Of a DNA stretch of 64,000 bases, positions 35,023 through 43,841 are shown in pieces. Made by a program: the position numbers and the translations under genes. The stretch covers positions 1 to 64,000 of the forward strand of contig CAZFPL010000017.1 of NCBI GenBank assembly GCA_964521085.1, written 5' to 3'. Source of the stretch: JAFGKK01 sp964521085 (GTDB taxonomy: Bacteria > Chloroflexota > Anaerolineae > Anaerolineales > RBG-16-64-43). Each line of letters opens with the position of its first letter. Position 1 is the stretch's first letter. The notes under the pieces are model-generated. The model did no database searches and was not told the origin of the DNA. It saw only the letters and a program-made list of their open reading frames with translations.

Positions 35023-35787
35023 CTATTCCGCCGGCAGCAATCCGGTCGTCCCGTCGGGTAATTGCCACGGGATGACGTTGTCCATGATTCGGAAGGTGAC
35101 GGTACCCTGCAGGAATGGGCCGCGCCTGCGGCATTCCGCGACAAGGAGATCCGGAGAAAGGCTGGAAAGGTAGTGTTCCGGCTGCAATCCCGCCAGCGAG
35201 GATTCACTCGGACAGGGACCGGCGCTGAACATGGATTTGACGATGCGCAATTGCTGGCGAAGGTTGGCAAGCGGATCCGGATCGCCCTGCGCCAGGAACG
35301 CAAAGAGATCCTGCCCGCGGAGATAATTCCCCTCGATCGGCACCCCACCGGTGCGATTGACAATGGTGGAAAAACCTTGTTGGTCGATCTCCACCACCAG
35401 GGCGGGTCGGGGGATGACGGGAATCTGCTCCATGCGGGAGGGAGCACCGGACGGATCGGAGAGAAATTCACGCAGCACGGCGGCCTGTCCCATCGTCGTC
35501 GTGATCACCAGCGCCGGAGAAATGCCGAAAAATTCCGCGCCGCCGTCCCCATCCAGCGAAAGGATCCAGACCGCCCGGAGCGGGGCGGGAGCTTGAAACG
35601 TGTCGTAGCCGAGGTAGACCAGGACGAGCGGGGCTTGTTTTGGTTCCGCGGAGGAAGCGGTTTTCCCGCCCGTCCACGACCCCAATGCAATTCCGGCCAC
35701 CAGGCAAACCGCGATCACCAGCAGGAACGGAATTATCCTGCTTCCGGATTTCTTTTCCCTTTCCATTTCCACCGCGTCGAGATCCAC
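35023..35787 (-). CDS. Membrane-anchored LCP-like protein, shortened
   Basis: A 254-residue protein with one N-terminal helix (IIPFLLVIAVCLVAGIALGSW, residues 18-38) and an extracytoplasmic rest. VEIDQQGFSTIVNRTGGVPI resembles the LytR-CpsA-Psr core (VNxxGGV), but the Arg/Asp set expected in active LCP phosphotransferases is not convincingly present and the protein is short. The GTG at 35787 has GGGAG upstream; an ATG at 35766 also fits. It follows murA by 27 nt, which suits a cell-envelope role. Low similarity keeps this tentative. Confidence 0.55.
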   Translation of the reverse strand: MDLDAVEMEREKKSGSRIIPFLLVIAVCLVAGIALGSWTGGKTASSAEPKQAPLVLVYLGYDTFQAPAPLRAVWILSLDGDGGAEFFGISPALVITTTMGQAAVLREFLSDPSGAPSRMEQIPVIPRPALVVEIDQQGFSTIVNRTGGVPIEGNYLRGQDLFAFLAQGDPDPLANLRQQLRIVKSMFSAGPCPSESSLAGLQPEHYLSSLSPDLLVAECRRRGPFLQGTVTFRIMDNVIPWQLPDGTTGLLPAE

Positions 35788-35814
35788 ATCCGGCTCCCGG
35801 ATCGGAGAAATGCC

Positions 35815-37095
35815 TTACACCGCAACGCGCTGAATCTTGGCGCCCAATGCTTTCAGTTTTTCATCGATCCGCTCATATCCCCGGTCGATCTGCGAGATAT
35901 TCCGGATCATCGAGCAACCTTTTGCCGTCAGGGCCGCCAGGATCAGCGACATACCGGCGCGGATGTCGGGGCTTTCCAGTTTTTCCCCGACCAATTCGTT
36001 TTTCCCCTGAACAATCGCCCGGTGCGGATCGCACAGGATGATCCGAGCCCCCATGCTGACCAGTTTATCCGTGAAGTGCATCCGCCCGGGAAACATCCAG
36101 TCGTGGAACAACACGGTGCCCTGCGCCTGCGTGGCGACGGTGATGGCGATGCTCGTCAGGTCCGTCGGGAAGGCCGGCCAGACGTTTGTCTTTATCTCCG
36201 GGATCGCCCCGCCCAGGTCCTGCTCAATGATCATGCGCTGGATGGGTGGAACGACGATATCCGTTCCATCCACTTCCCAATCGACTCCCAGGCGCCGGAA
36301 AACCAGCCGGCTCATCGCCAGGTGCTCCGGCTGCGTGTTATGGATGCGGATCTCCCCTCCGGTGACGGCCGCTGCGCCGATGAAACTGGCCACTTCGAGA
36401 TAATCCGACCCGAGGGTGTATTCCCCGCCGTGCAGGGCTTCCACACCCTCGATTTTAAGCACGTTGGATCCGATGTGGAGGATGTTGGCCCCCAGCGCGT
36501 TGAGGAAGTGGCAAAGATCCTGGACATGCGGTTCGGAAGCGGCGTTGCGCAGGACGGTCTTTCCTTTGGCGAGCACGGCCGCCATGATCGTATTTTCCGT
36601 CGCGGTGACACTGGCCTCGTCGAGCAGGATGTCGGCGCCCTTAAGCCGGTCCGTCTGCATATCGAACATCCGCTGAAAGGTTACCTTCACGCCGAGAGCC
36701 TGCAGCGCCAGGATGTGCGTATCCACGCGCCGGCGGCCGATGACGTCGCCGCCCGGAGTGGGCAGGCGGATCTTCCCCTCGCGCGCAAGCATCGGACCGG
36801 CCAGCAGAATCGAAGCTCTGATCCGCCGGCAGATGTCCGGATCCAGGTCTTTCTGGCTTACCGCGGCGGCATGAATCCGCCAGGATTGCGGTCCCAGCGC
36901 CTGGAATTGCACCCCGAGCTGCTGCAGGAGTTCGATCATGCACTGCACGTCGCGGATGGCGGGAACATTGTGAAGGATCACCGGTTCACGGATCAGCAGG
37001 CAGGCGGCAAGCATCGGCAGCGCTGCGTTTTTGTTGCCGGAGGGCGTCACTTCTCCGCGAAGCGGGATCTGTCCTTCGATGATCAATTGTTCCAT
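35815..37095 (-). CDS. murA: UDP-N-acetylglucosamine 1-carboxyvinyltransferase
   Basis: A 426-residue enolpyruvyl transferase for the first step of peptidoglycan precursor synthesis. LRGEVTPSGNKNAALPMLAA opens it and RASILLAGPMLAREGKIRLP leads into PGGDVIGRRRVDTH. There the Cys that is the fosfomycin target in most MurA is Asp (residue 117), as in mycobacteria. Lys22 and Arg residues of the UDP site are kept. It starts 7 nt after the SAM adenosyltransferase gene ends and precedes the LCP-like gene. Confidence 0.95.
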   Translation of the reverse strand: MEQLIIEGQIPLRGEVTPSGNKNAALPMLAACLLIREPVILHNVPAIRDVQCMIELLQQLGVQFQALGPQSWRIHAAAVSQKDLDPDICRRIRASILLAGPMLAREGKIRLPTPGGDVIGRRRVDTHILALQALGVKVTFQRMFDMQTDRLKGADILLDEASVTATENTIMAAVLAKGKTVLRNAASEPHVQDLCHFLNALGANILHIGSNVLKIEGVEALHGGEYTLGSDYLEVASFIGAAAVTGGEIRIHNTQPEHLAMSRLVFRRLGVDWEVDGTDIVVPPIQRMIIEQDLGGAIPEIKTNVWPAFPTDLTSIAITVATQAQGTVLFHDWMFPGRMHFTDKLVSMGARIILCDPHRAIVQGKNELVGEKLESPDIRAGMSLILAALTAKGCSMIRNISQIDRGYERIDEKLKALGAKIQRVAV

Positions 37096-37102
37096 GGATA
37101 CC

Positions 37103-37981
37103 TCATACAGGAGATGTCAGCCTTACCCTGGCCCCGGGTTTAAGCGCGGAAATTTCACCGGATGGAGAATTCCAGGAAGCGATTTCCAGCAGGCCGTTGC
37201 TTCCGGCCAGTGCGATTGTACCCGGTCTGTCCTTCGCATCCGCGTACGTCCGGCGGAGAGGAATCTCACTCCCATCCTCCAAGAGGACGTGCGCTCCATT
37301 CGCGATTTTTCCTGCTTGAGCGCCGGTGTGCAGCCAGGGTTCGAACGTCTGGAAATCGAAGGATAGGCGGCCGATGCTGGTGACTGCATTCCCGAAATGA
37401 TCGATATACAGCACCTCGCCCTCCCAGCCCCGGCCTTCTTCTCCCTCCAGATGGGGAAGGGGAATCATCACGGGGGAGGAAAGCGAAGGGCCCAGGCTGC
37501 GCGGATCGTCCCCCAGGAAGAGCCGTGCCGCCGCCGGGGCAAAAACGTCCCGGCCGTGAAAGGTGTTGCTGATCGGACGGTCGGTAATCCGCCGAGGATC
37601 GATCTCCACGGCCTGATATTCCGGAAAACGATCCATCAGAAGGGTGGGGATGCCGTTGTCCGGGCACACCACATCGCATTCCGAAAACCGGAATGCAGCC
37701 GGACGCCGGGAGCCTCCGACACCGGGATCCACTACCGCGAGAAAAACCGTCCGATTTGGGAACGAGGGTTGCGATTCCCACAGCACGATCGCCGCGCGGC
37801 GGATATCCCCCGGCGGAATCCCGTGCGTAACGTCCACTATCGACACGGACGGAAGGAGGTTCGCCAGCGCGCCGCGCAATGCTCCGGCGTAATAATCCGA
37901 GGTTCCGAAATCGGTGATGCACGCCACGACAGATGCGTTGCCCACGAAAAGGATTGTATTCGCATCGCTATAAAACGGCAA
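37103..37981 (-). CDS. S-adenosyl-L-methionine hydroxide adenosyltransferase (DUF62/SAM hydrolase)
   Basis: A protein of about 280-292 residues of the DUF62 family that hydrolyses SAM to adenosine and methionine; some relatives are fluorinases or chlorinases. Motifs are CITDFGTSDYYAGALRG, VDVTHGIPPGDIRRAA, VVDPGVGG, FHGRDVFAPAAA and IDHFGNAVTSI. The long N-terminus begins with TTG at 37981; GTG codons at 37945 or 37927 give starts closer to the family norm. It lies directly before murA and is likely cotranscribed. Confidence 0.9.
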   Translation of the reverse strand: MPFYSDANTILFVGNASVVACITDFGTSDYYAGALRGALANLLPSVSIVDVTHGIPPGDIRRAAIVLWESQPSFPNRTVFLAVVDPGVGGSRRPAAFRFSECDVVCPDNGIPTLLMDRFPEYQAVEIDPRRITDRPISNTFHGRDVFAPAAARLFLGDDPRSLGPSLSSPVMIPLPHLEGEEGRGWEGEVLYIDHFGNAVTSIGRLSFDFQTFEPWLHTGAQAGKIANGAHVLLEDGSEIPLRRTYADAKDRPGTIALAGSNGLLEIASWNSPSGEISALKPGARVRLTSPV

Positions 37982-38112
37982 GATGATTCACACTCACCGT
38001 GCGCATCCTTTCATCGACCTCCGATACACTTTGCGCATGCAATCCCCCGATGGCCTACTCCGGATCTCCTTAAACCGGTTTTTCTTTCCATACTCGAATC
38101 ACGGGTTTCCTT

Positions 38113-38121
38113 TGGTATAAT
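38113..38121 (+). promoter_or_regulatory. Extended -10 promoter driving a leaderless message
   Basis: TGGTATAAT at 38113-38121 is a perfect extended -10. Transcription should start at about 38128, and the ATG is at 38129, so the message has essentially no leader. No consensus -35 was found. Confidence 0.7.
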
Positions 38122-38128
38122 TTTTTCC

Positions 38129-39145
38129 ATGGAAAAAATCGCGGTCGATGGACCCAAAACGCCCATCGGTTTCCTTTCCTCGCTCTGGAAAGGGGTCGAA
38201 CTCGTGAACGCACACCCGGGAGTCGTCATTCTTCCGGTGATTTTGGATTCTTTTCTTTGGTTCGGGCCGCGCCTTTCAATGTATGCCCTGATCAAGCCGA
38301 TCATCGATTCGATGGCATACGCCTCAACCGCAAGTGCGATGAACGCCGCCATGTTTGACACCATGCGGCTGTCGGCGGAAAAATTCAATCTTTTTTCGCT
38401 GCTTGCCTTCCTGCCCTTGTTTCCGCCGAGTTTGATGGCCGGAAACTCCCCCGATCAGACGCCGCTTGGAAATCCGATCATTCTGCCGGTCACCAATTGG
38501 ATGGGAGCCATTGGTCTGGGGGCCGGGCTGCTACTGCTTTCGATTATGATCGGCTCGGCGTATTGGGTCTTTGCAGGAGGTACCACCCAGCCCACCCCAT
38601 GGCGGATCCGGGATTCCTTCGCGCGCTGGGCGCGGACCGTCCTCGTCGTAGCCCTGTTGTTCGGCGTATTCGTCATCCTGATATTGGCATTCTCGATCCC
38701 GATGATTTTTATAATTTCACTGATCGCCGTCGCCTCCCCGGATTCCGGGACGTTCCTCTCCCAGCTGTTCTTCTTCCTGGGTGGAGGATTCCTGTTCTGG
38801 GTGACCCTGTTCTTCATGTTTTCCATGCATGGAACCGTCTTGTTCCGCGACGGCATTCTGCCGGCAATCTGGAACAGCATCAACACCTCGCGCTGGATGT
38901 ACCCGCTGTCGATCTGGATTCCGATCTTATTGATCATGGTGAACTTCCTATCCTCCGCGGTCTGGTCGCTTGCACCGGACAGCAGCTGGGCCGGGGCGGT
39001 GGGAGTTCTGGGCAACGCCTACACCAGTTCGGTTGTGGTCATCGCCAGCATGGCGTATTACATCGACAAGCGCCGTTGGATATCCGAGGTGCGAACCTAT
39101 CTGCAGTCACGCATGGCGGGCAAGAATCCGCCGGGCGTAATCTGA
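38129..39145 (+). CDS. Polytopic membrane protein of unknown function (leaderless)
   Basis: A 338-residue protein with about six membrane helices (VVILPVILDSFLWFG, AIGLGAGLLLLSIMIGSAYWV, TVLVVALLFGVFVILILAFSIP, LFFFLGGGFLFWVTLFFMF, WIPILLIMVNFLSSAVWSL, VGVLGNAYTSSVVVIASMAYY). Family not named with confidence. The ATG at 38129 is the start because the promoter -10 ends just before it; sequence upstream in frame is not coding. It precedes gyrB by 7 nt and may be cotranscribed with it. Confidence 0.75.
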   Translation: MEKIAVDGPKTPIGFLSSLWKGVELVNAHPGVVILPVILDSFLWFGPRLSMYALIKPIIDSMAYASTASAMNAAMFDTMRLSAEKFNLFSLLAFLPLFPPSLMAGNSPDQTPLGNPIILPVTNWMGAIGLGAGLLLLSIMIGSAYWVFAGGTTQPTPWRIRDSFARWARTVLVVALLFGVFVILILAFSIPMIFIISLIAVASPDSGTFLSQLFFFLGGGFLFWVTLFFMFSMHGTVLFRDGILPAIWNSINTSRWMYPLSIWIPILLIMVNFLSSAVWSLAPDSSWAGAVGVLGNAYTSSVVVIASMAYYIDKRRWISEVRTYLQSRMAGKNPPGVI

Positions 39146-39152
39146 GGTCATC

Positions 39153-41087
39153 ATGCCGAAATCGAAACCCGCTCCGGAAAACAAATACGCAGCCAAAGAC
39201 ATCCAGGTCCTGGAGGGATTGGAGGCCGTACGCCGGCGCCCGGGCATGTATGTCGGCGGGACGGACATCAAAGCCCTTCACCATCTGATTTTCGAGGTCG
39301 TCGACAACTCCATCGATGAAGCCCTGGCCGGAACCTGCGACCGGATTTCCATAGTCATCCGCGCCGACAACAGCGTCTCGGTGGAAGACAACGGCCGCGG
39401 AATTCCGGTGGACATGCATCCGGAAAAGAAGAAACCCGCGCTCGAAGTGGTGATGACCACTCTCCACGCCGGCGGAAAGTTCGGAGGAGGATCGTATAAG
39501 GTGTCCGGCGGCTTGCACGGCGTCGGCGTAAGCGCCGTCAACGCGCTTTCAGAATGGTGCGAAGTGGAAGTCCGCCGCGACGGCAAGGTCCACTTCCAGC
39601 GCTACGAACGGGGCAAGCCCAAGGCGCCGGTGCAGGTGATCGGCAAGGCACCGAGCGCGCAAACAGGGACCAAGACGACCTTCCTGTACGACAAGGAAAT
39701 TTTCAAAGGCGAGGAAACCTACCGGTTTGAAACGGTGGTCCAGCGCTTCCGTGAAATGGCATTTGTCACGCGCGGGGTGACCATTACGCTGCAGGATGAA
39801 CGCAACGGGCAGGAAACCAGCTTTTACTTCGAGGGCGGCATCCTTTCCTTCGTCCGCTACCTGAACCGCAACCGGGAAACGCTCCACCCGGTGGTGTATG
39901 CCAACAAGGAAGTGGACAACATCGGGGTGGAGGTCGCCGTCCAGTACACCGATGCCTACTCGGAATCGGTGTATTCCTTCGCCAACACGATCAACACCGT
40001 CGACGGCGGGACCCACATGACCGGCCTGCGGGCGGCGCTGACCCGCACGATCAACGATTACGCGCGCAAGGCCGGCCTGCTCAAGGAAGGCGACCCGAAC
40101 TTCTCCGGCGACGACACGCGCGAAGGCCTGACCGGGATCGTCTCGATCAAGCATCGCGACCCGCAGTTCGAAAGCCAGACCAAAGTGAAGCTGATGAACC
40201 CCGAAGTGCAGACCATCGTGCAACAGGTGGTCAGCGACGCCTTCGGCGCCTTCATGGAGGAGAATCCCCGCGAAGGGCGGGCGATCGTGGAAAAATGCCT
40301 CACCTCGGCGCGCGCGCGGGATGCCGCCAAAAAAGCCCGCGACCTCGTCATCCGAAAATCCGCGCTGGAGAGTATGACCCTTCCCGGGAAACTCGCGGAT
40401 TGCTCGGAGCGTGAATCCGAAAAGGCCGAGCTCTACATTGTCGAGGGCGACAGCGCCGGCGGCTCTGCCAAACAGGGCCGCGACCGGCACTTCCAAGCCA
40501 TTCTGCCACTGCGCGGAAAGGTGATGAACACCGAACGTGCCCGGCTCGACAAGGTCTTGGGCAACAACGAGTTCCGCGCCCTGATCTCCGCACTCGGCAC
40601 TGGCATCGGCGATTCATTCGACCTGACCGGGTTGCGCTATGGGCGGGTGATCATCATGACCGACGCCGATGTCGACGGCTCCCACATCCGAACGCTGCTC
40701 TTGACCTTTTTCTTCCGCTACATGCAGCGCCTGATCGAGGAAGGCCATCTCTTCATCGCCCAACCGCCGCTCTACCGTGTGGAGGGCAAGGGCAAAGGCA
40801 GCAAGGAAAAGTATGTCTACACCGACGGCGAACGCGACCGCGCCATCAAAGAAGCCGGCGGCATGGAGAAAGTCGCCCTCCAGCGTTACAAGGGTTTGGG
40901 CGAAATGAACCCGCAGCAACTCTGGGATACGACGATGGATCCGCAAACCCGGACCCTCCTGCAGGTGTCGATCGACGATGCGGCCGAAGCGGACCGAACG
41001 TTCGACATGCTGATGGGTTCGGCCGTCCCGCCCCGCCGCCGGTTCATCCAGACGCACGCCAAGGATGTTAAGAATCTGGATATTTAA
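39153..41087 (+). CDS. gyrB: DNA gyrase subunit B
   Basis: A 644-residue ATPase subunit of type IIA topoisomerase. It has the GHKL ATPase site (FEVVDNSIDEALAG, VEDNGRGIPVDMHP, GGLHGVGVSAVNALS) and the TOPRIM metal site (VEGDSAGGSAKQGRDR and MTDADVDGSHIRTLLLTFFF). The C-terminus ends in the usual QRYKGLGEMNP and RRRFIQTHAK. It is the likely partner of the A subunit at 25848. The short length lacks the enterobacterial insert. Confidence 0.96.
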   Translation: MPKSKPAPENKYAAKDIQVLEGLEAVRRRPGMYVGGTDIKALHHLIFEVVDNSIDEALAGTCDRISIVIRADNSVSVEDNGRGIPVDMHPEKKKPALEVVMTTLHAGGKFGGGSYKVSGGLHGVGVSAVNALSEWCEVEVRRDGKVHFQRYERGKPKAPVQVIGKAPSAQTGTKTTFLYDKEIFKGEETYRFETVVQRFREMAFVTRGVTITLQDERNGQETSFYFEGGILSFVRYLNRNRETLHPVVYANKEVDNIGVEVAVQYTDAYSESVYSFANTINTVDGGTHMTGLRAALTRTINDYARKAGLLKEGDPNFSGDDTREGLTGIVSIKHRDPQFESQTKVKLMNPEVQTIVQQVVSDAFGAFMEENPREGRAIVEKCLTSARARDAAKKARDLVIRKSALESMTLPGKLADCSERESEKAELYIVEGDSAGGSAKQGRDRHFQAILPLRGKVMNTERARLDKVLGNNEFRALISALGTGIGDSFDLTGLRYGRVIIMTDADVDGSHIRTLLLTFFFRYMQRLIEEGHLFIAQPPLYRVEGKGKGSKEKYVYTDGERDRAIKEAGGMEKVALQRYKGLGEMNPQQLWDTTMDPQTRTLLQVSIDDAAEADRTFDMLMGSAVPPRRRFIQTHAKDVKNLDI

Positions 41088-41227
41088 TGGGCAAGTTGCT
41101 GTAGGACGTCAAAGAAAATGGGTATGACGTCATAATTAGCGGCAGCGGAGTTATCGGTAATCGCCACAGCCTATTCGAAGCTATGGGGAATGGACTTCCT
41201 GATCCTTCCGGAAATCCTTTGCCACGG

Positions 41228-41791
41228 TCAGCCGTACCGGTGAAGAAAATCTTCACGGGAAATTAAAATTTCGCTGCGCCGCATTCTAAAGAGGTGGTGG
41301 CTGCGAAGGCTCGCTTGGTTGAACGCCCACAAGATCCACCACGCGTAGAAATTCTCCCAAAACTCACCGAACCTTCCAAGCGGGTTGCGGTATGGCATGA
41401 TGGAAAAACCCAGTCGCACAAATAATTTGTTGATGGATCCGGCATCGTCCCGCACAAGAACGGTCACCCCGATCAGCGCCTCGACCCCGGCGTAAACCGG
41501 GTCGGTTTTCAGCAGCCGGGCCAACTTCCGGAAGGAAGGGATCAGCGGGCTGTAGAACCGTGCCGCCCAGGCCAGATCCGGTCCGCTCTGCGGGATGGCG
41601 GGGATATGTTCGTTCCACATATGGAGGTAGAAGACGGGGGAACCGGCGGCGATGCGCCGCCCGGCGACGATCAGGTCTTGCGACGCGATGGAGAACTGCC
41701 CGCGCAGAATCCCGTGCGGATCGTCGTCAAATTCAAAAACGCCGTACTGTCGGCGCAGGAAGCCGTCGAAGGCGCGGATGATTCTTCTCAC
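41228..41791 (-). CDS. Conserved-looking protein of unknown function
   Basis: A 187-residue soluble protein without membrane segments. Blocks such as YGVFEFDDDPHGILRGQF, SPVFYLHMWNEHIPAIPQSG and NFYAWWILWAFNQ suggest a folded enzyme-like protein, but I cannot name a family. The GTG at 41791 is chosen for GGAG eight nt upstream; a GTG at 41800 or 41851 is possible. It starts 32 nt downstream of the end of the MFS gene and is probably cotranscribed with it. Confidence 0.65.
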   Translation of the reverse strand: MRRIIRAFDGFLRRQYGVFEFDDDPHGILRGQFSIASQDLIVAGRRIAAGSPVFYLHMWNEHIPAIPQSGPDLAWAARFYSPLIPSFRKLARLLKTDPVYAGVEALIGVTVLVRDDAGSINKLFVRLGFSIMPYRNPLGRFGEFWENFYAWWILWAFNQASLRSHHLFRMRRSEILISREDFLHRYG

Positions 41792-41822
41792 TGCTTGCAC
41801 TCCATTTACAGTCGATCTGCCT

Positions 41823-43229
41823 TTACGGATTCTCCGCGGACCGCGGCTCACCGGATTCCTCCGGCGGGGCGCGAAAAGGCGAAAGACTTCGTTCCAGGAC
41901 TGCAGGTGTGACCTTGAAGGTGAAAATCATGCTGCCGGCCAGAAAAAAAAGGCCGGAGACAAAAAACAGGTGCGCGAAACTGGTCCGGTCCAGGTTAAAC
42001 AATATCAGGCCGAATACCAGCGAAGCCAGGGAACCGGCAAGCGCGGTGGAAAGGTTGTTGTAGGCCATGTATTGGCCGGCTTCCTCTTTCGGAGCCAGAT
42101 CGCTCGCCAGGGCTGGCACTATCGCAATCAGCGGGCCGGTGGCCACCGAACGCACGGCCGCCAAGAGGAGGAAGGCCGAATAATTGTCAGTCAGCCCCAT
42201 CAGGAACGACGTGATGGCGCAGAAGATCATCCCACCGAGGATCAGTGTGCGACGGCCGATCCAGTCCGAGAGAATGCCCGATCCGATCGCCGACAGCATG
42301 GTCATGAGAAGGTTGATGCTTCCCAGGGTGCGGAAGGCGGTATCCGGGTCGATTTGCGGGAAGTAGACCTCGAGCGCAAACCGGGCGAAGAGCTGGAGAC
42401 TGTTGATCCCGGTGAATGCCAGGAGGACGGCCAGCACTACCCAGAAGAACACGGCCACCCGGGTTCGCACTTTGAACATCCGGCCGAGAGCAGTCCATAG
42501 ACCGACCTGATCACTGGACCGGGCCGGTTTATCTTTGCCCCGGATCACCCAGGCCGATTGCATCGCAGTAAGTACAAACACTCCCGCAATAAGCCATAGC
42601 GCCAAACCGGTCAGGCCGTTCTGATTGAGGAAGGTCACAAGCAGGATCCCGATCGCCGCGCCGGCCAGGCTCAGAAAGCCCTGGACGCCGGAAGCCGTGC
42701 CCCGTTGCCTTTCCGGAAAAAGGTCGGCCAGCAAAGGGTACCAAGCGCCGGCGGCGATGTTCGTGAAGAACTGCATCCCGCAGAAGCTGATGAGAATGAT
42801 CGGCAGACCATACCGAAGGAGGGTGTCGTTTGCTACGGGGGAGAGGACCAGAGTGGGAAGCACAATCACCGGAAAGGAAACGATCGCACCCAGGAGGATG
42901 GCGGGGGTGCGTTTTCCCAGCCGGTGGGCGCTGTGGTCGGTGGCAATCCCGACCCAGATGCCGGCCACGGTCGCCAGCAGCATGCCGAAGAACCCCGCAA
43001 TCCCGACGACGAAGCCGGGATTTTGGAATTGCAGGTCTTCGATCAACGTAGGGAGCAGCACGCTGTTATAGGCAATCCATACCAGGTTCGCCCCGAGCGT
43101 CAGCATACTCATCCCAAAGATGAACCCAGCGGACTTCCGGAACAGACGTGCATCGATCTTCGTCACGCCGCTCTCCGAATCAACCTGCATCCGTATGTCT
43201 TCCCCCAATTCCTTTGGAAAGCCCGACAT
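41823..43229 (-). CDS. MFS transporter of the SLC45/GPH-like sugar group
   Basis: A 468-residue, 12-helix major facilitator. LVWIAYNSVLLPTLIEDL and GIWVGIATDHSAHRLGKRTP (the loop 2-3 motif) resemble the glycoside-pentoside/SLC45 group of sugar carriers, and ILSDWIGRRTLILGGMIFC is its repeat in the second half. The substrate is not known. The ATG at 43229 has GGGACA upstream; Met14 is an alternative. It leads a two-gene unit with the unknown protein at 41228. Confidence 0.88.
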   Translation of the reverse strand: MSGFPKELGEDIRMQVDSESGVTKIDARLFRKSAGFIFGMSMLTLGANLVWIAYNSVLLPTLIEDLQFQNPGFVVGIAGFFGMLLATVAGIWVGIATDHSAHRLGKRTPAILLGAIVSFPVIVLPTLVLSPVANDTLLRYGLPIILISFCGMQFFTNIAAGAWYPLLADLFPERQRGTASGVQGFLSLAGAAIGILLVTFLNQNGLTGLALWLIAGVFVLTAMQSAWVIRGKDKPARSSDQVGLWTALGRMFKVRTRVAVFFWVVLAVLLAFTGINSLQLFARFALEVYFPQIDPDTAFRTLGSINLLMTMLSAIGSGILSDWIGRRTLILGGMIFCAITSFLMGLTDNYSAFLLLAAVRSVATGPLIAIVPALASDLAPKEEAGQYMAYNNLSTALAGSLASLVFGLILFNLDRTSFAHLFFVSGLFFLAGSMIFTFKVTPAVLERSLSPFRAPPEESGEPRSAENP

Positions 43230-43841
43230 TGTCCCGATTACGATCCAAACTTCCCACCAGGGGATCGGCAGGCATAAATGATTCGAGGTCCTTCATTGGG
43301 CACGGCGTTAAGCCCAATTCCGGATATCGGGGAGTATACGCTTATTAAAAAAAATCATGTCCGAAAAACCGACGAGGAGCGGATTCCGCGACTTTTCCAA
43401 TCCCTCTCGACCTGTGGTTCATGGGAATGTCCCGCAGAGACGGACCCGCAACTCGGCGTCCCATATATATCGTATGCCAGAGAGGGAACGAAGCAATTAA
43501 ATTTCAAACGCCATCTCGGAAAACAGATAAATTACTTTAAGACATGAATGTGATGCTGGGAGGATCCTCATACACCATACCAAAAAGCACAGGTCGCTCC
43601 CTCCTAGAATATCATTTGAAGACACCCGATTTGTATTAATTGCAAGCTGCGGGATGCTCACGGCTTACCTTCCTGCTTTTGCGGCATTCCCCGCTGTTGT
43701 GCAATGCCTATATTATGGATATGGAACGCCAATTAATTAATCATTTCTTTACGCAGTTTTTTCGCGAATCTCCTTGACTGCCTCTGACCTGTGGAATAGG
43801 TTAGAAGATAAAATCGATACCGTATCTACAGGAAGGCTCAA
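43230..43841. other. Long spacer before the zinc-ribbon operon
   Basis: 612 bases, visibly more AT-rich than the flanks. A + strand frame at 43278-43547 (89 codons) has no recognisable features and I do not call it. TTGACT at 43774-43779 with TAGGTT at 43797-43802 (17-nt spacer) is a weak candidate promoter for the zinc-ribbon operon. The richness in A and T just before 43842 fits a promoter region. Confidence 0.45.

Noticed and set aside
39549..40496. A 315-codon frame antisense to gyrB
   Set aside because: Shadow of the gyrB coding frame; no start signal.
41093..41265. A + strand frame after gyrB reading GYDVIISGSGVIG, like a nucleotide-binding start
   Set aside because: There is a TAG at the sixth codon, no ribosome-binding site and no family match beyond one short motif; it overlaps the end of the gene on the other strand.
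43278..43547. An 89-codon + strand frame in the long spacer
   Set aside because: Composition and order look random, no ribosome-binding site and no recognisable domain.
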